A stretch of 35,685 nucleotides of DNA from Bacteroidota bacterium. Lineage in GTDB: Bacteria > Bacteroidota > Ignavibacteria > Ignavibacteriales > Melioribacteraceae. The notes beneath the pieces were generated by a model. It was not told the origin of the DNA. It did no database searches and worked only from the letters and a program-made list of their open reading frames with translations. Positions 16,917 through 23,062 of the stretch are shown piece by piece (the stretch's first letter is position 1; every line of letters starts with the position of its first letter). The translations under genes and the position numbers were made by a program. The stretch spans positions 1 to 35,685 of the forward strand of contig JAJYXU010000025.1 of NCBI GenBank assembly GCA_021801605.1. Direction: 5' to 3'.

Positions 16917-17090
16917 TCACCAATCACTCCCATGTTTAGGGCAGAGTTTACCAGTTCCATTACAATTTTTACAAGGTCTTTCTCCAGTTCCAGAAAGTAG
17001 ACCAAGATCTTTAAGCACCGTTCCTTTACCCTTACATGTTGGGCAAGTTGTTAATCTTGATTTGCACTTCCTGCAATATTCATCAGCCAT
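16917..17090 (-). CDS. 57-residue zinc-ribbon protein with four cysteine pairs
   Basis: A small open frame from ATG 17088-17090 to TGA 16917-16919. The product has CRKC, CPTCKGKGT, CKNCNGTGKLC and a final His in CPKHG. The CxxCxGxG spacing is that of DnaJ-type zinc-binding domains, so it likely binds two zinc ions. There are no other domains, no signal peptide and no J domain. It lies 99 bases before the next gene upstream on the same strand (CsgG-like) and 101 bases after it comes the T9SS protein gene. Possible roles are RNA or protein binding; none can be asserted. Cysteine placement makes a real gene likely despite its size. Confidence 0.7.
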   Translation of the reverse strand: MADEYCRKCKSRLTTCPTCKGKGTVLKDLGLLSGTGERPCKNCNGTGKLCPKHGSDW

Positions 17091-17189
17091 AATTTAAAAT
17101 CCTTGGTTTTTCGACCTGGTTAAAATTTAGTCCAATTTATTAACAGTGATTGTTTCTAATTCCTTACCTCCAATCCAGATTTATAAGAA

Positions 17190-18149
17190 TTATTTCCTTA
17201 CCATTTTCACCGCCTTATCGCCTTCAGCAAAAGTAATTCCATTCGGTAATGCGGTAGCGTACTCTTGAACAGCTTCATTTACTTTTATAATTCCCTTCTG
17301 AATTTTTTCTACAATTTCTTTTGAACCTATTTTTATTTTCTTTCCTATACCAACTACCTGGAATTCGTCTCCGATTTGGATACCATCATCTTTCCCTTTA
17401 CTCAGATAAACTGTACCTTCGTTTAAAGCCACCTCACACTCAACAGGATATTTTGATAAGTCGCCAACAACATTTTCAATTTTCTCAACACAACTATCTG
17501 CAGCAACTTTTAATGCTGCAGAAAGAAGTAATCCTAAATCTTTCTTAGCACCAACATCGCTACCAAATAAAGTAATGCCACCTTGAGATTCAGTACCTTG
17601 TGCTGTTTCCGATAAAGCTATTTCGCCTGTAGTTGTATTTGTGAGTGTAATATTTACTCTAACTTTACCTTCAACAGATTTTCCACCAAAACCTAAAATA
17701 GATCCTCCTTTTTCAGCTACTCCAGCTTCGCTGATATTTCCGGCAAGTAGATAATGTGCCCCAATCAATTTTGCTGCTTCTACAATATCCCCATTCTGAA
17801 GTTCAGATATTTTTCTTTCAAAAAGGTTGGCATCCAGGACCTTAAATTTCCCAGTTTTTACAAGCTGTGTTGTAAAAATATCTGCGGCTTGATAACCTAA
17901 ATCACCTTTTTCAGATTCAAGACGTGAACCACTAGCTTGCCCGCTTGCTACGGCAGCACCACCAATTGAAGATTCTCCGGTCCTTCCGGCAATTGCTCCA
18001 ACTTGAGAACTTGCTTTTACTTCCCCTTCAGTTTTAGCAATTCTATCAGTTCTATCATCAAACCGATTAACAACAACCTTAAAAGTTTGAGCAGTTATAC
18101 AACAAGAACAGATTGAAAAGATTATGGAAATTTTTAAAAATGAATTCAT
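17190..18149 (-). CDS. CsgG/HfaB-family outer-membrane-type protein
   Basis: 319 residues with an N-terminal signal (ISIIFSICSCCITAQ) that includes several Cys near the cleavage region. The body matches CsgG-like proteins: FKVVVNRFDDRT, AADIFTTQLVKTGKFKVLD, LIGAHYLLAGNISE, VRVNITLTNTTTGEIALSET. The C-terminal third (about 235-319) is an extra beta-rich domain with DDGIQIGDEFQVVGIGKKI, similar to FlgT-C type domains. CsgG forms the curli secretion pore in enterobacteria, but many relatives are periplasmic lipoproteins of unknown role. A strong GGAGGG ribosome-binding site (18154-18159) supports ATG 18147-18149. No other curli genes are adjacent. Confidence 0.8.
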   Translation of the reverse strand: MNSFLKISIIFSICSCCITAQTFKVVVNRFDDRTDRIAKTEGEVKASSQVGAIAGRTGESSIGGAAVASGQASGSRLESEKGDLGYQAADIFTTQLVKTGKFKVLDANLFERKISELQNGDIVEAAKLIGAHYLLAGNISEAGVAEKGGSILGFGGKSVEGKVRVNITLTNTTTGEIALSETAQGTESQGGITLFGSDVGAKKDLGLLLSAALKVAADSCVEKIENVVGDLSKYPVECEVALNEGTVYLSKGKDDGIQIGDEFQVVGIGKKIKIGSKEIVEKIQKGIIKVNEAVQEYATALPNGITFAEGDKAVKMVRK

Positions 18150-18401
18150 TTGCCCTCCGGATATGATTTGTTATTATAATTATTCCCACGTCGGATGGCT
18201 TTTGCAGAAAAGTTTTAAAATATTTTTTCAATTATTTTCTTATGTTTAATTGAGCCGGTACTTTAGCAGGCAGTTTATAGTACAACTCCAAATTTATTGG
18301 CAAAAAGATAAATTCTCGAGAGCCGTATTGCTTAATGCGTTTGTTTGACTATTTCACTGATAAAATCTATGTTATATAAAGATTTAATAAAGGTCTTGAG
18401 T

Positions 18402-18614
18402 ATGAGTACATCATTTGCTGCCGTTGTTGAAGAGGTGCAAAAACTTTCCGTTGAAGAGAAAGAAGAATTGCGACATTTGCTGGACAAGTACTTAATAGAA
18501 ACTAGACGCGAAGAAATCTATCAACATTATATTGAGTCAAAATCCGCGGAAAAAGAGGGGAAACTTTTTACTCCAAAAGACAATAATGATTTACGTAAGT
18601 GGCTTGAGGGATGA
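18402..18614 (+). CDS. Antitoxin of a RelE/ParE-type pair
   Basis: 70 residues from ATG 18402 (MSTSFAAVVEEVQKLSVEEK). An in-frame upstream ATG at 18345 would add 19 residues, but the downstream start gives the usual antitoxin N-terminus. The sequence is helical and charged, with the LSVEEKEELRHLLDKYL motif seen in many short antitoxins and a C-terminal KDNNDLRKWLEG, likely the toxin-binding tail. The stop overlaps the toxin start by 4 bases (ATGA at 18611-18614). No clear DNA-binding fold can be read. Confidence 0.75.
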   Translation: MSTSFAAVVEEVQKLSVEEKEELRHLLDKYLIETRREEIYQHYIESKSAEKEGKLFTPKDNNDLRKWLEG

Positions 18615-18880
18615 CAGAAGTTTCTTACAGCACTTCATTTCGAAAAGCATACAAGCGAAGAATCCTTTCAGATAGATTATTGAGTGAACGATTTGTAGAA
18701 AGATTAGAGATATTCAAAATCGATCCATTTGATCTTCGGCTTAGAACTCACAAACTCTCCGGTAGATTAGAGGGTCTTTACAGTTTCAGGGTAGATGCGG
18801 ATGTACGGGTGATTTTCTATTCCAAAGAAGCACAGCATGCTGTCTTTGTTGATATTGGAACCCACGATGAAGTATATTGA
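18611..18880 (+). CDS. RelE/ParE-superfamily toxin (YafQ-like)
   Basis: 89 residues, typical length. Visible family elements are SYSTSFRKAYKRR at the N-terminus, the HKLSGRLEGLYSFRVDADVR core and VIFYSKEAQHAVFVDIGTHD at the C-terminus. These belong to the RelE/YafQ group, ribosome-dependent mRNA endonucleases; the C-terminal His is compatible with the YafQ-type catalytic residue. Toxin activity inferred from family and the coupled antitoxin gene. Confidence 0.85.
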   Translation: MTEVSYSTSFRKAYKRRILSDRLLSERFVERLEIFKIDPFDLRLRTHKLSGRLEGLYSFRVDADVRVIFYSKEAQHAVFVDIGTHDEVY

Positions 18881-19040
18881 GTAGAGACCTCTGAAAAATA
18901 GAATTGTACATAACCGAAACATTTTTAATAGCACACAGATGACACTGATTTGACTGATTTTCGCAGATTAAATCTGTGTTAATCCGTTCAATCTGCGTCA
19001 TCTGTGTTCTATTTTTTAATTTTTCAGAGGTCTCTATTAT
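18881..19040. repeat. Nested inverted-repeat element (outer arms with repeat copy B inside)
   Basis: Outer arms AGAGACCTCTGAAAA (18884-18898) and TTTTCAGAGGTCTCT (19021-19035) are perfect complements. Inside lies repeat copy B. The element begins immediately beyond the RelE-type toxin stop and separates it from the convergent DUF2283 gene. No coding potential. It could be a small non-autonomous transposable element or a terminator. Confidence 0.8.
18927..19013. repeat. 87-base palindromic repeat, copy B
   Basis: Bounded by AATAG and CTATT like copy A. Left arm contains GCACACAGATGACACTGATT, right arm AATCTGCGTCATCTGTGTTC, so the outer 20 or so bases can pair. It is nested in the outer inverted repeat 18881-19040. 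Confidence 0.88.
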
Positions 19041-19091
19041 TAAATGAAACGCTTTTACCTTTTAAAGTATTCATCCCATTTCCTTATAAAG

Positions 19092-19124
19092 TGTAGTATT
19101 ACCAGAAGAAAATATATTTACTAC
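19092..19124 (+). repeat. 33-base direct repeat, left copy
   Basis: Matches 19776-19808 at about 29 of 33 positions, same orientation, starting TGTAGTATTACCAG and ending CTAC. The two copies flank the DUF2283/DUF4258 pair. This copy contains the stop codon of the DUF2283 gene (reverse-strand TAG at 19121-19123). Confidence 0.8.
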
Positions 19125-19330
19125 GAAGCTTTGCCAAAGTTGTAGGTTATCTCATCTAACGATTCAATTTTCTTTGATGCTCTAAGAACTTCAATAGACA
19201 CCAAAGTGCCGTCTATAGCAAAATCTGCTACAACACCGGGACGTATCTCTTCACTATCGTCAATCTCCTTTTCACAAAAATTTACAACTAAGCTGTCTGT
19301 TTCTTCGTTATATTTTATTTTCATTTTCAC
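19121..19330 (-). CDS. DUF2283 protein, probable antitoxin partner
   Basis: 69 residues with the DUF2283 signature: MKIKYNEETDSLVVNFCEK, EIRPGVVADFAIDGTLVSIE and the following EVLRASKKI. DUF2283 genes usually sit downstream of a DUF4258 gene, as here, and the pair is regarded as a probable toxin-antitoxin module. ATG at 19330 or 19324 (third codon) are both possible. It overlaps the upstream gene by 23 bases. Its final codons are made of the 33-base repeat, so the natural C-terminus may have been altered. Confidence 0.82.
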   Translation of the reverse strand: MKMKIKYNEETDSLVVNFCEKEIDDSEEIRPGVVADFAIDGTLVSIEVLRASKKIESLDEITYNFGKAS

Positions 19331-19595
19331 TCCAATATTTTTCCACTTTAGAAGTTATGTACGCAGTTATAACCACTATTTCTTTTTCCGTTTCTTCGAT
19401 TATAACACGCAAAAGTTTTTGCCTTTTATTTTTATCTACGATTTTCGACTGACATATTTTACGTTCACCGTCGTCTTTATCAACAAATTTTTGGTCGGGA
19501 TTTGTTACTACTTTCTCCAACAATTCTACAGATATTTTTCTTCTTTTAACCTGTTCAAACAAATGTTCGGTAAATCGAACTTTCAATTTATTCAT
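19308..19595 (-). CDS. DUF4258 protein, probable toxin
   Basis: 95 residues with DUF4258 hallmarks: FTEHLFEQVKRRKISVELLE near the N-terminus (the E-H-x-x-x-x-x-x-R-x-I pattern), an internal GERKICQSKIVDKNKRQKL and the C-terminal VVITAYITSKVEKYW. The fold is RelE/BrnT-like, and members are presumed RNA-targeting toxins. It is read together with the downstream DUF2283 gene. Confidence 0.82.
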   Translation of the reverse strand: MNKLKVRFTEHLFEQVKRRKISVELLEKVVTNPDQKFVDKDDGERKICQSKIVDKNKRQKLLRVIIEETEKEIVVITAYITSKVEKYWSENENKI

Positions 19596-19728
19596 GCAGA
19601 TTCACTACAGTATCTAATTTACATTAAGAGCATTAAGAGTTTGCTGTTCCACAGAGAAAAATATCAATTTTAATATCAAATAGAAAATCCGTAGACTTAA
19701 TAAAAAGCTGAGATAAATTAGAGAGTTA

Positions 19729-19775
19729 TTACCTCATGTAAGTTACCTCTCTTGCAAGTCTGTTTGTGTAAGCAA
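19729..19775 (-). pseudogene. C-terminal relic resembling the end of the 475-residue FG-GAP protein
   Basis: The reverse strand reads AYTNRLAREVTYMR followed by TAA (19729-19731). The neighbouring intact protein ends AYINKLARGVRYLK. The match covers about 14 residues; upstream the frame quickly breaks. It indicates a partial local duplication of that gene's 3' end, now decayed. Confidence 0.5.
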
Positions 19776-19808
19776 TGTAGTATTACCAGCAAGAAATATA
19801 TTTGCTAC
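19776..19808 (+). repeat. 33-base direct repeat, right copy
   Basis: Same orientation as 19092-19124. On the reverse strand it contains a short AGCAA/TTGCT hairpin that the left copy lacks. Confidence 0.8.
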
Positions 19809-19836
19809 AGGTATTCGAACTAGCTCTAATGGTCTA

Positions 19837-20025
19837 TTATGCTACTTGTTTTTTTGAAGGGAATAATTGGCTTTTTTGCTGCTTTAACAACTTAGTCCAT
19901 TTTTCATTTATTTTTTTAAATTCCGCGGCATCAAATCCGGGATCTTTCGATTTCATATAAATGGCATCACGTATTTCACGGACCATCTGAACTGCATCAA
20001 AATATTTTTTTGTTTTATTTTTCAT
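19837..20025 (-). CDS. Small antitoxin-like protein downstream of the PIN toxin
   Basis: 62 residues, strongly charged and helical (YFDAVQMVREIRDAIYMKSK, KINEKWTKLLKQQKSQLF). It overlaps the PIN-domain gene by 11 bases. In this pair the toxin is first and the antitoxin second, the reverse of the common vapBC order. Similar short VREIRD-type proteins accompany PIN proteins in this phylum. No DNA-binding motif is apparent, so autoregulation is uncertain. Confidence 0.68.
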   Translation of the reverse strand: MKNKTKKYFDAVQMVREIRDAIYMKSKDPGFDAAEFKKINEKWTKLLKQQKSQLFPSKKQVA

Positions 20026-20467
20026 TCGTCAAATCCCTTGGGTTTCTAATTTCTAAAATTTTGTAACCATATTTTAGATTCACAGCATTATATAATCGTA
20101 TTTTATCAAAATTTACAATGTGTTTAAAATTCCAGCTGATTAATAAATCTACTTGCTGAACCGTAGCGATAGCAATATGCTGGGTATCGGCAAGCGATTT
20201 TTCTGTAACTATCTTCTCTTTTATGTATAGATTAGACAATTGTACTGCTTCATCTGTTAACCTTACAATTTCTAAATTACTTTTTGGAATTTTTGATAAC
20301 ACCCGTCGAATTTCGGAAGGCGCATATTTCAATTCAAATACAGATACTTCCGAGATAACTGCTTTATATTTTCCTTTAATAAAAAAATCAATAATACGAT
20401 TTGACCAAATCTCAAATTCGGGATCATAACATCCGCCGAATACAGAAGTATCTACGTAAATTCTCAT
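20015..20467 (-). CDS. PIN-domain toxin (VapC-like ribonuclease)
   Basis: 150 residues with PIN-domain acidic residues: Asp6 in MRIYVDTSVFGG, Glu45 in SVFELKYA, and Asp94 in SLADTQHIAIAT, followed by LLISWNFKHIVN that supplies the last polar residue. These coordinate Mg2+ in a site that cuts RNA, commonly tRNA or rRNA. All acidic positions are intact, so it is probably active. The downstream overlapping gene is the likely antitoxin. Confidence 0.88.
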   Translation of the reverse strand: MRIYVDTSVFGGCYDPEFEIWSNRIIDFFIKGKYKAVISEVSVFELKYAPSEIRRVLSKIPKSNLEIVRLTDEAVQLSNLYIKEKIVTEKSLADTQHIAIATVQQVDLLISWNFKHIVNFDKIRLYNAVNLKYGYKILEIRNPRDLTNEK

Positions 20468-20524
20468 TTAGATAATTATTTTTTCTGCTGAAATATAAGA
20501 AAATTCTATTTATACGAATAAATT

Positions 20525-21952
20525 CTACTTCAAATACCTTACACCTCTCGCAAGTTTGTTTATGTAGGCAGTATCAAGCGGTTCTTTCAGCTTGCCTGCT
20601 TTTAACATTCTGCTGTAGTTAGTTGTAAAATTATCTCCGGGCACAACACTATTGAGTTTCATATCTTTCCCAAAATTATAGAGAATGGAACCAAAAAAAT
20701 TTTGTGATTGATTGAGGTTTGGTATTTCCTGAACATATGCTGTAAGTGTTTTTTCTTCTTTAGAAATGAGAAATTTTTCAACTGAATTGTAGTCAGCTAA
20801 GCTTACAAGTTTGCCGTAACTCGAATGGGGAATAAGTACATAATGCAGAGCGCTATTTTTTTGATATTCAGCCGGAATATATTCAGCTGTTGAAGGGCTA
20901 AATCCCCTGACGCTATCCGGATCGAATACGGCAATGAACGCACAATGAAATGCGTTGTTAATTCCGCCAATAAAAATTTCATCTTTACCGTCATTGTTCA
21001 GATCAAAAACTGTAGCTGTAGTAATACCGCCGGAATTATAAAACTCCTGTGCTACTTTACCGGTTCGTGTATCTAATTCAAAAAATTTTGTTGGCGCATA
21101 CATAGTACCAGCAACTACAAATAAACGTGTTTTATTTTTTGTTTTATCTTTATATGTAAAATAGTTTGCAATAAATAAATCACTAAACTTCCATCTTGGT
21201 GTATTGAATTTCGCCAACGACCCGCAACCGTATTTCCAAATTAACCTGCCTTCATTATTGAAAGAGTATAGCGTATCGCTAGCAAAAATGCCCTTTGCTG
21301 TAAAATTACCGATCATTAATAAATCATTTATTCCATCCCCATTTAAATCATCTAAAAATATTTCTCTTACATTACTTACAGCTTTCTGATTATCAAATGA
21401 AAAATCAGTTCTGTAATCTTTCATTCCGGGAACACCTTTTTTCCAAAGAACATCTCCCATTTCGTTATAAACGTAAAGAACATTTTCTTTAATGATTGCA
21501 AGAGTTGGGTTAATATATTTCATTTCCGGTTTTTTGTAATAAAGGGTCACGGCTATTACTGCACCAACAAGCACCAACGAACCGGAAAATTTTAGCGGAT
21601 TATAGCGAACAAAGTCTCCTATCCATCTTACCACGGATTTCTTAGTGCGTTCAATAATTTCATAACTGCCGTTGTAAACAGCTACTGCTCTTTTGTGTTC
21701 ATTAAGCATCTTTTCATTTTCTATCAGTGCATTTTGTCTCAGTATTTTTTCAGCGGTTATTGAATCATTCTTTTCATTCTCATCGGCATTAGTTTCAATG
21801 TATGAATAGAAAGATTTCATCTTTTCATAATTCTCACAACAGAAGCGGCACTCTTTGAGATGTTCTTGAATATCTCTTAACAGTTCAGCAGACAACCTAT
21901 GTTCAGCAAGAATTAATATTTCTAATTCGTTATCGTTTAAGTGGTTTTTCAT
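20525..21952 (-). CDS. Membrane protein with anti-sigma-type zinc motif and extracytoplasmic FG-GAP-like repeats
   Basis: 475 residues. The N-terminus holds a ZAS-type zinc motif H-x3-C-x2-C at His31, Cys35 and Cys38 (EHLKECRFCC), as in zinc-binding anti-sigma factors. A charged helical linker follows. Residues about 120-139 are one transmembrane helix (FSGSLVLVGAVIAVTLYY). The remaining 335 residues are extracytoplasmic and contain calcium-binding-like FG-GAP motifs (FLDDLNGDGINDLLMIG and FDLNNDGKDEIFIGG), suggesting an integrin-like beta-propeller. The architecture suggests a surface-sensing anti-sigma factor, but the partner is uncertain. It is the third gene of an operon, 57 bases after the 347-residue protein gene. 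Confidence 0.75.
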   Translation of the reverse strand: MKNHLNDNELEILILAEHRLSAELLRDIQEHLKECRFCCENYEKMKSFYSYIETNADENEKNDSITAEKILRQNALIENEKMLNEHKRAVAVYNGSYEIIERTKKSVVRWIGDFVRYNPLKFSGSLVLVGAVIAVTLYYKKPEMKYINPTLAIIKENVLYVYNEMGDVLWKKGVPGMKDYRTDFSFDNQKAVSNVREIFLDDLNGDGINDLLMIGNFTAKGIFASDTLYSFNNEGRLIWKYGCGSLAKFNTPRWKFSDLFIANYFTYKDKTKNKTRLFVVAGTMYAPTKFFELDTRTGKVAQEFYNSGGITTATVFDLNNDGKDEIFIGGINNAFHCAFIAVFDPDSVRGFSPSTAEYIPAEYQKNSALHYVLIPHSSYGKLVSLADYNSVEKFLISKEEKTLTAYVQEIPNLNQSQNFFGSILYNFGKDMKLNSVVPGDNFTTNYSRMLKAGKLKEPLDTAYINKLARGVRYLK

Positions 21953-22009
21953 TCTATTCTTTCTGATTCTATAATAAATATTATTGCGTTTTATTTCATT
22001 TGCAGAAAA

Positions 22010-23053
22010 TCATATTTCTTTCAGCAGATAATTTGCAAACTCGTCGCGTGCAAGTTTTACTAAATACTCTATTTTAGTCATGTAATTCTTAAGATATTCT
22101 TCTTTTTCTGTCTGTTGATGTGCGGTAAAATATTTATATATAGAATCCTTAGTTTCAACACCGTAATACCAATCATTGATAATATCTTGTATCGTTAAAT
22201 AAATGGATTCAGCTTCTTCTTTATTAATTTTTCCCTTAACAAAATAATCCAGCAAGATTTTTTCTTTGATATAGTTTTCAACTTTCTGCTTTACTTGCGT
22301 AGTTTCGTATTCCTCAAAACCATCATTAAGGACCGGTGATAGAAGTAATTGTCCATTTACGTCATACGTATTATTTATCTCAGCGCTAAAATATTTTTTA
22401 AGTAACGATACAGTATCAATAAGTAAAATACTTCTGCGGTATTCATTCTGATTAACGAGAATTTGGTGTAACTGTCCCAATAACGAATGAGTATCAGATC
22501 CATTATTTTGCATGTTAAATTCAGTTATTATTTTTTCCAATGGGAATTCAGGTTTGCAATATAATTCATCATAGTTACTCGCAACTAAAGTAAGCCCTCT
22601 TAAATTTTTGACAATTATAAATTTGTCTGAGCCCCGTACAACGTCCTTAACATTTCTTAGAATTTTTGAGCCGATCGGGTCCGATTGGGAATATAGTTTA
22701 GATAATTGTGCTTCCGTTATCTTAATCAGAAAACTTTTATAAGCGAGAAATAGATTTATTACTTCTATTTCTTTAATGCTTGGGTTTAAGGAAGAAATGA
22801 ATTTCTTAATAATGTGGAATTTGTTTTCTTCATTTCTGGCGAATGCATCTGCTATACAATCATAAGATAAGTCGGTTAGAGTAATTCCATTTCTGGTGAT
22901 TAAGTCCAATACTTTAGAACGGTAATTGATAAGGTAAGATTGAATCATTAATCGAGATATTCTGACAAGTTCTGTTAATTGGGAATGGTTTATTGAATCG
23001 TCAGAAATGGCAATTAAGCATTCTTGAATTTTATTTTTATCAAACCCCGCCAA
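22010..23053 (-). CDS. 347-residue protein with a weak sigma-70 region-2-like N-terminus, function unknown
   Basis: No family is recognised with certainty. The protein is soluble, helical and lacks signal or membrane segments. Residues about 22-110 recall sigma region 2: LTELVRISRLMIQSYLINYR, then DLSYDCIADAFARNE in the position of the DLxQEVFxxxW core-binding motif, then a stretch resembling the DNA-melting helices (FLAYKSFLIKITEAQLSKLY). The C-terminal part (KGKINKEEAESIYLTIQDII) could be a helical DNA- or protein-binding module but has no clear helix-turn-helix. The next gene encodes a zinc-motif anti-sigma-like membrane protein, which fits a sigma/anti-sigma pair. This is inference. It starts 9 bases after the GH13 stop. 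Confidence 0.6.
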   Translation of the reverse strand: MAGFDKNKIQECLIAISDDSINHSQLTELVRISRLMIQSYLINYRSKVLDLITRNGITLTDLSYDCIADAFARNEENKFHIIKKFISSLNPSIKEIEVINLFLAYKSFLIKITEAQLSKLYSQSDPIGSKILRNVKDVVRGSDKFIIVKNLRGLTLVASNYDELYCKPEFPLEKIITEFNMQNNGSDTHSLLGQLHQILVNQNEYRRSILLIDTVSLLKKYFSAEINNTYDVNGQLLLSPVLNDGFEEYETTQVKQKVENYIKEKILLDYFVKGKINKEEAESIYLTIQDIINDWYYGVETKDSIYKYFTAHQQTEKEEYLKNYMTKIEYLVKLARDEFANYLLKEI

Positions 23054-23062
23054 ATTCTCTCC

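Noticed and set aside
17190-18149. Curli biogenesis locus
   Set aside because: Only a CsgG-like gene is present; no csgA, csgB, csgE or csgF homologues are adjacent.
18345-18401. Upstream ATG for the RelE-pair antitoxin
   Set aside because: The extra 19 residues are hydrophobic and unlike antitoxin N-termini; the ATG at 18402 gives the typical start.
18786-19001. 71-residue reverse-strand open frame through repeat copy B
   Set aside because: It is made of repeat DNA and the antisense of the toxin gene.
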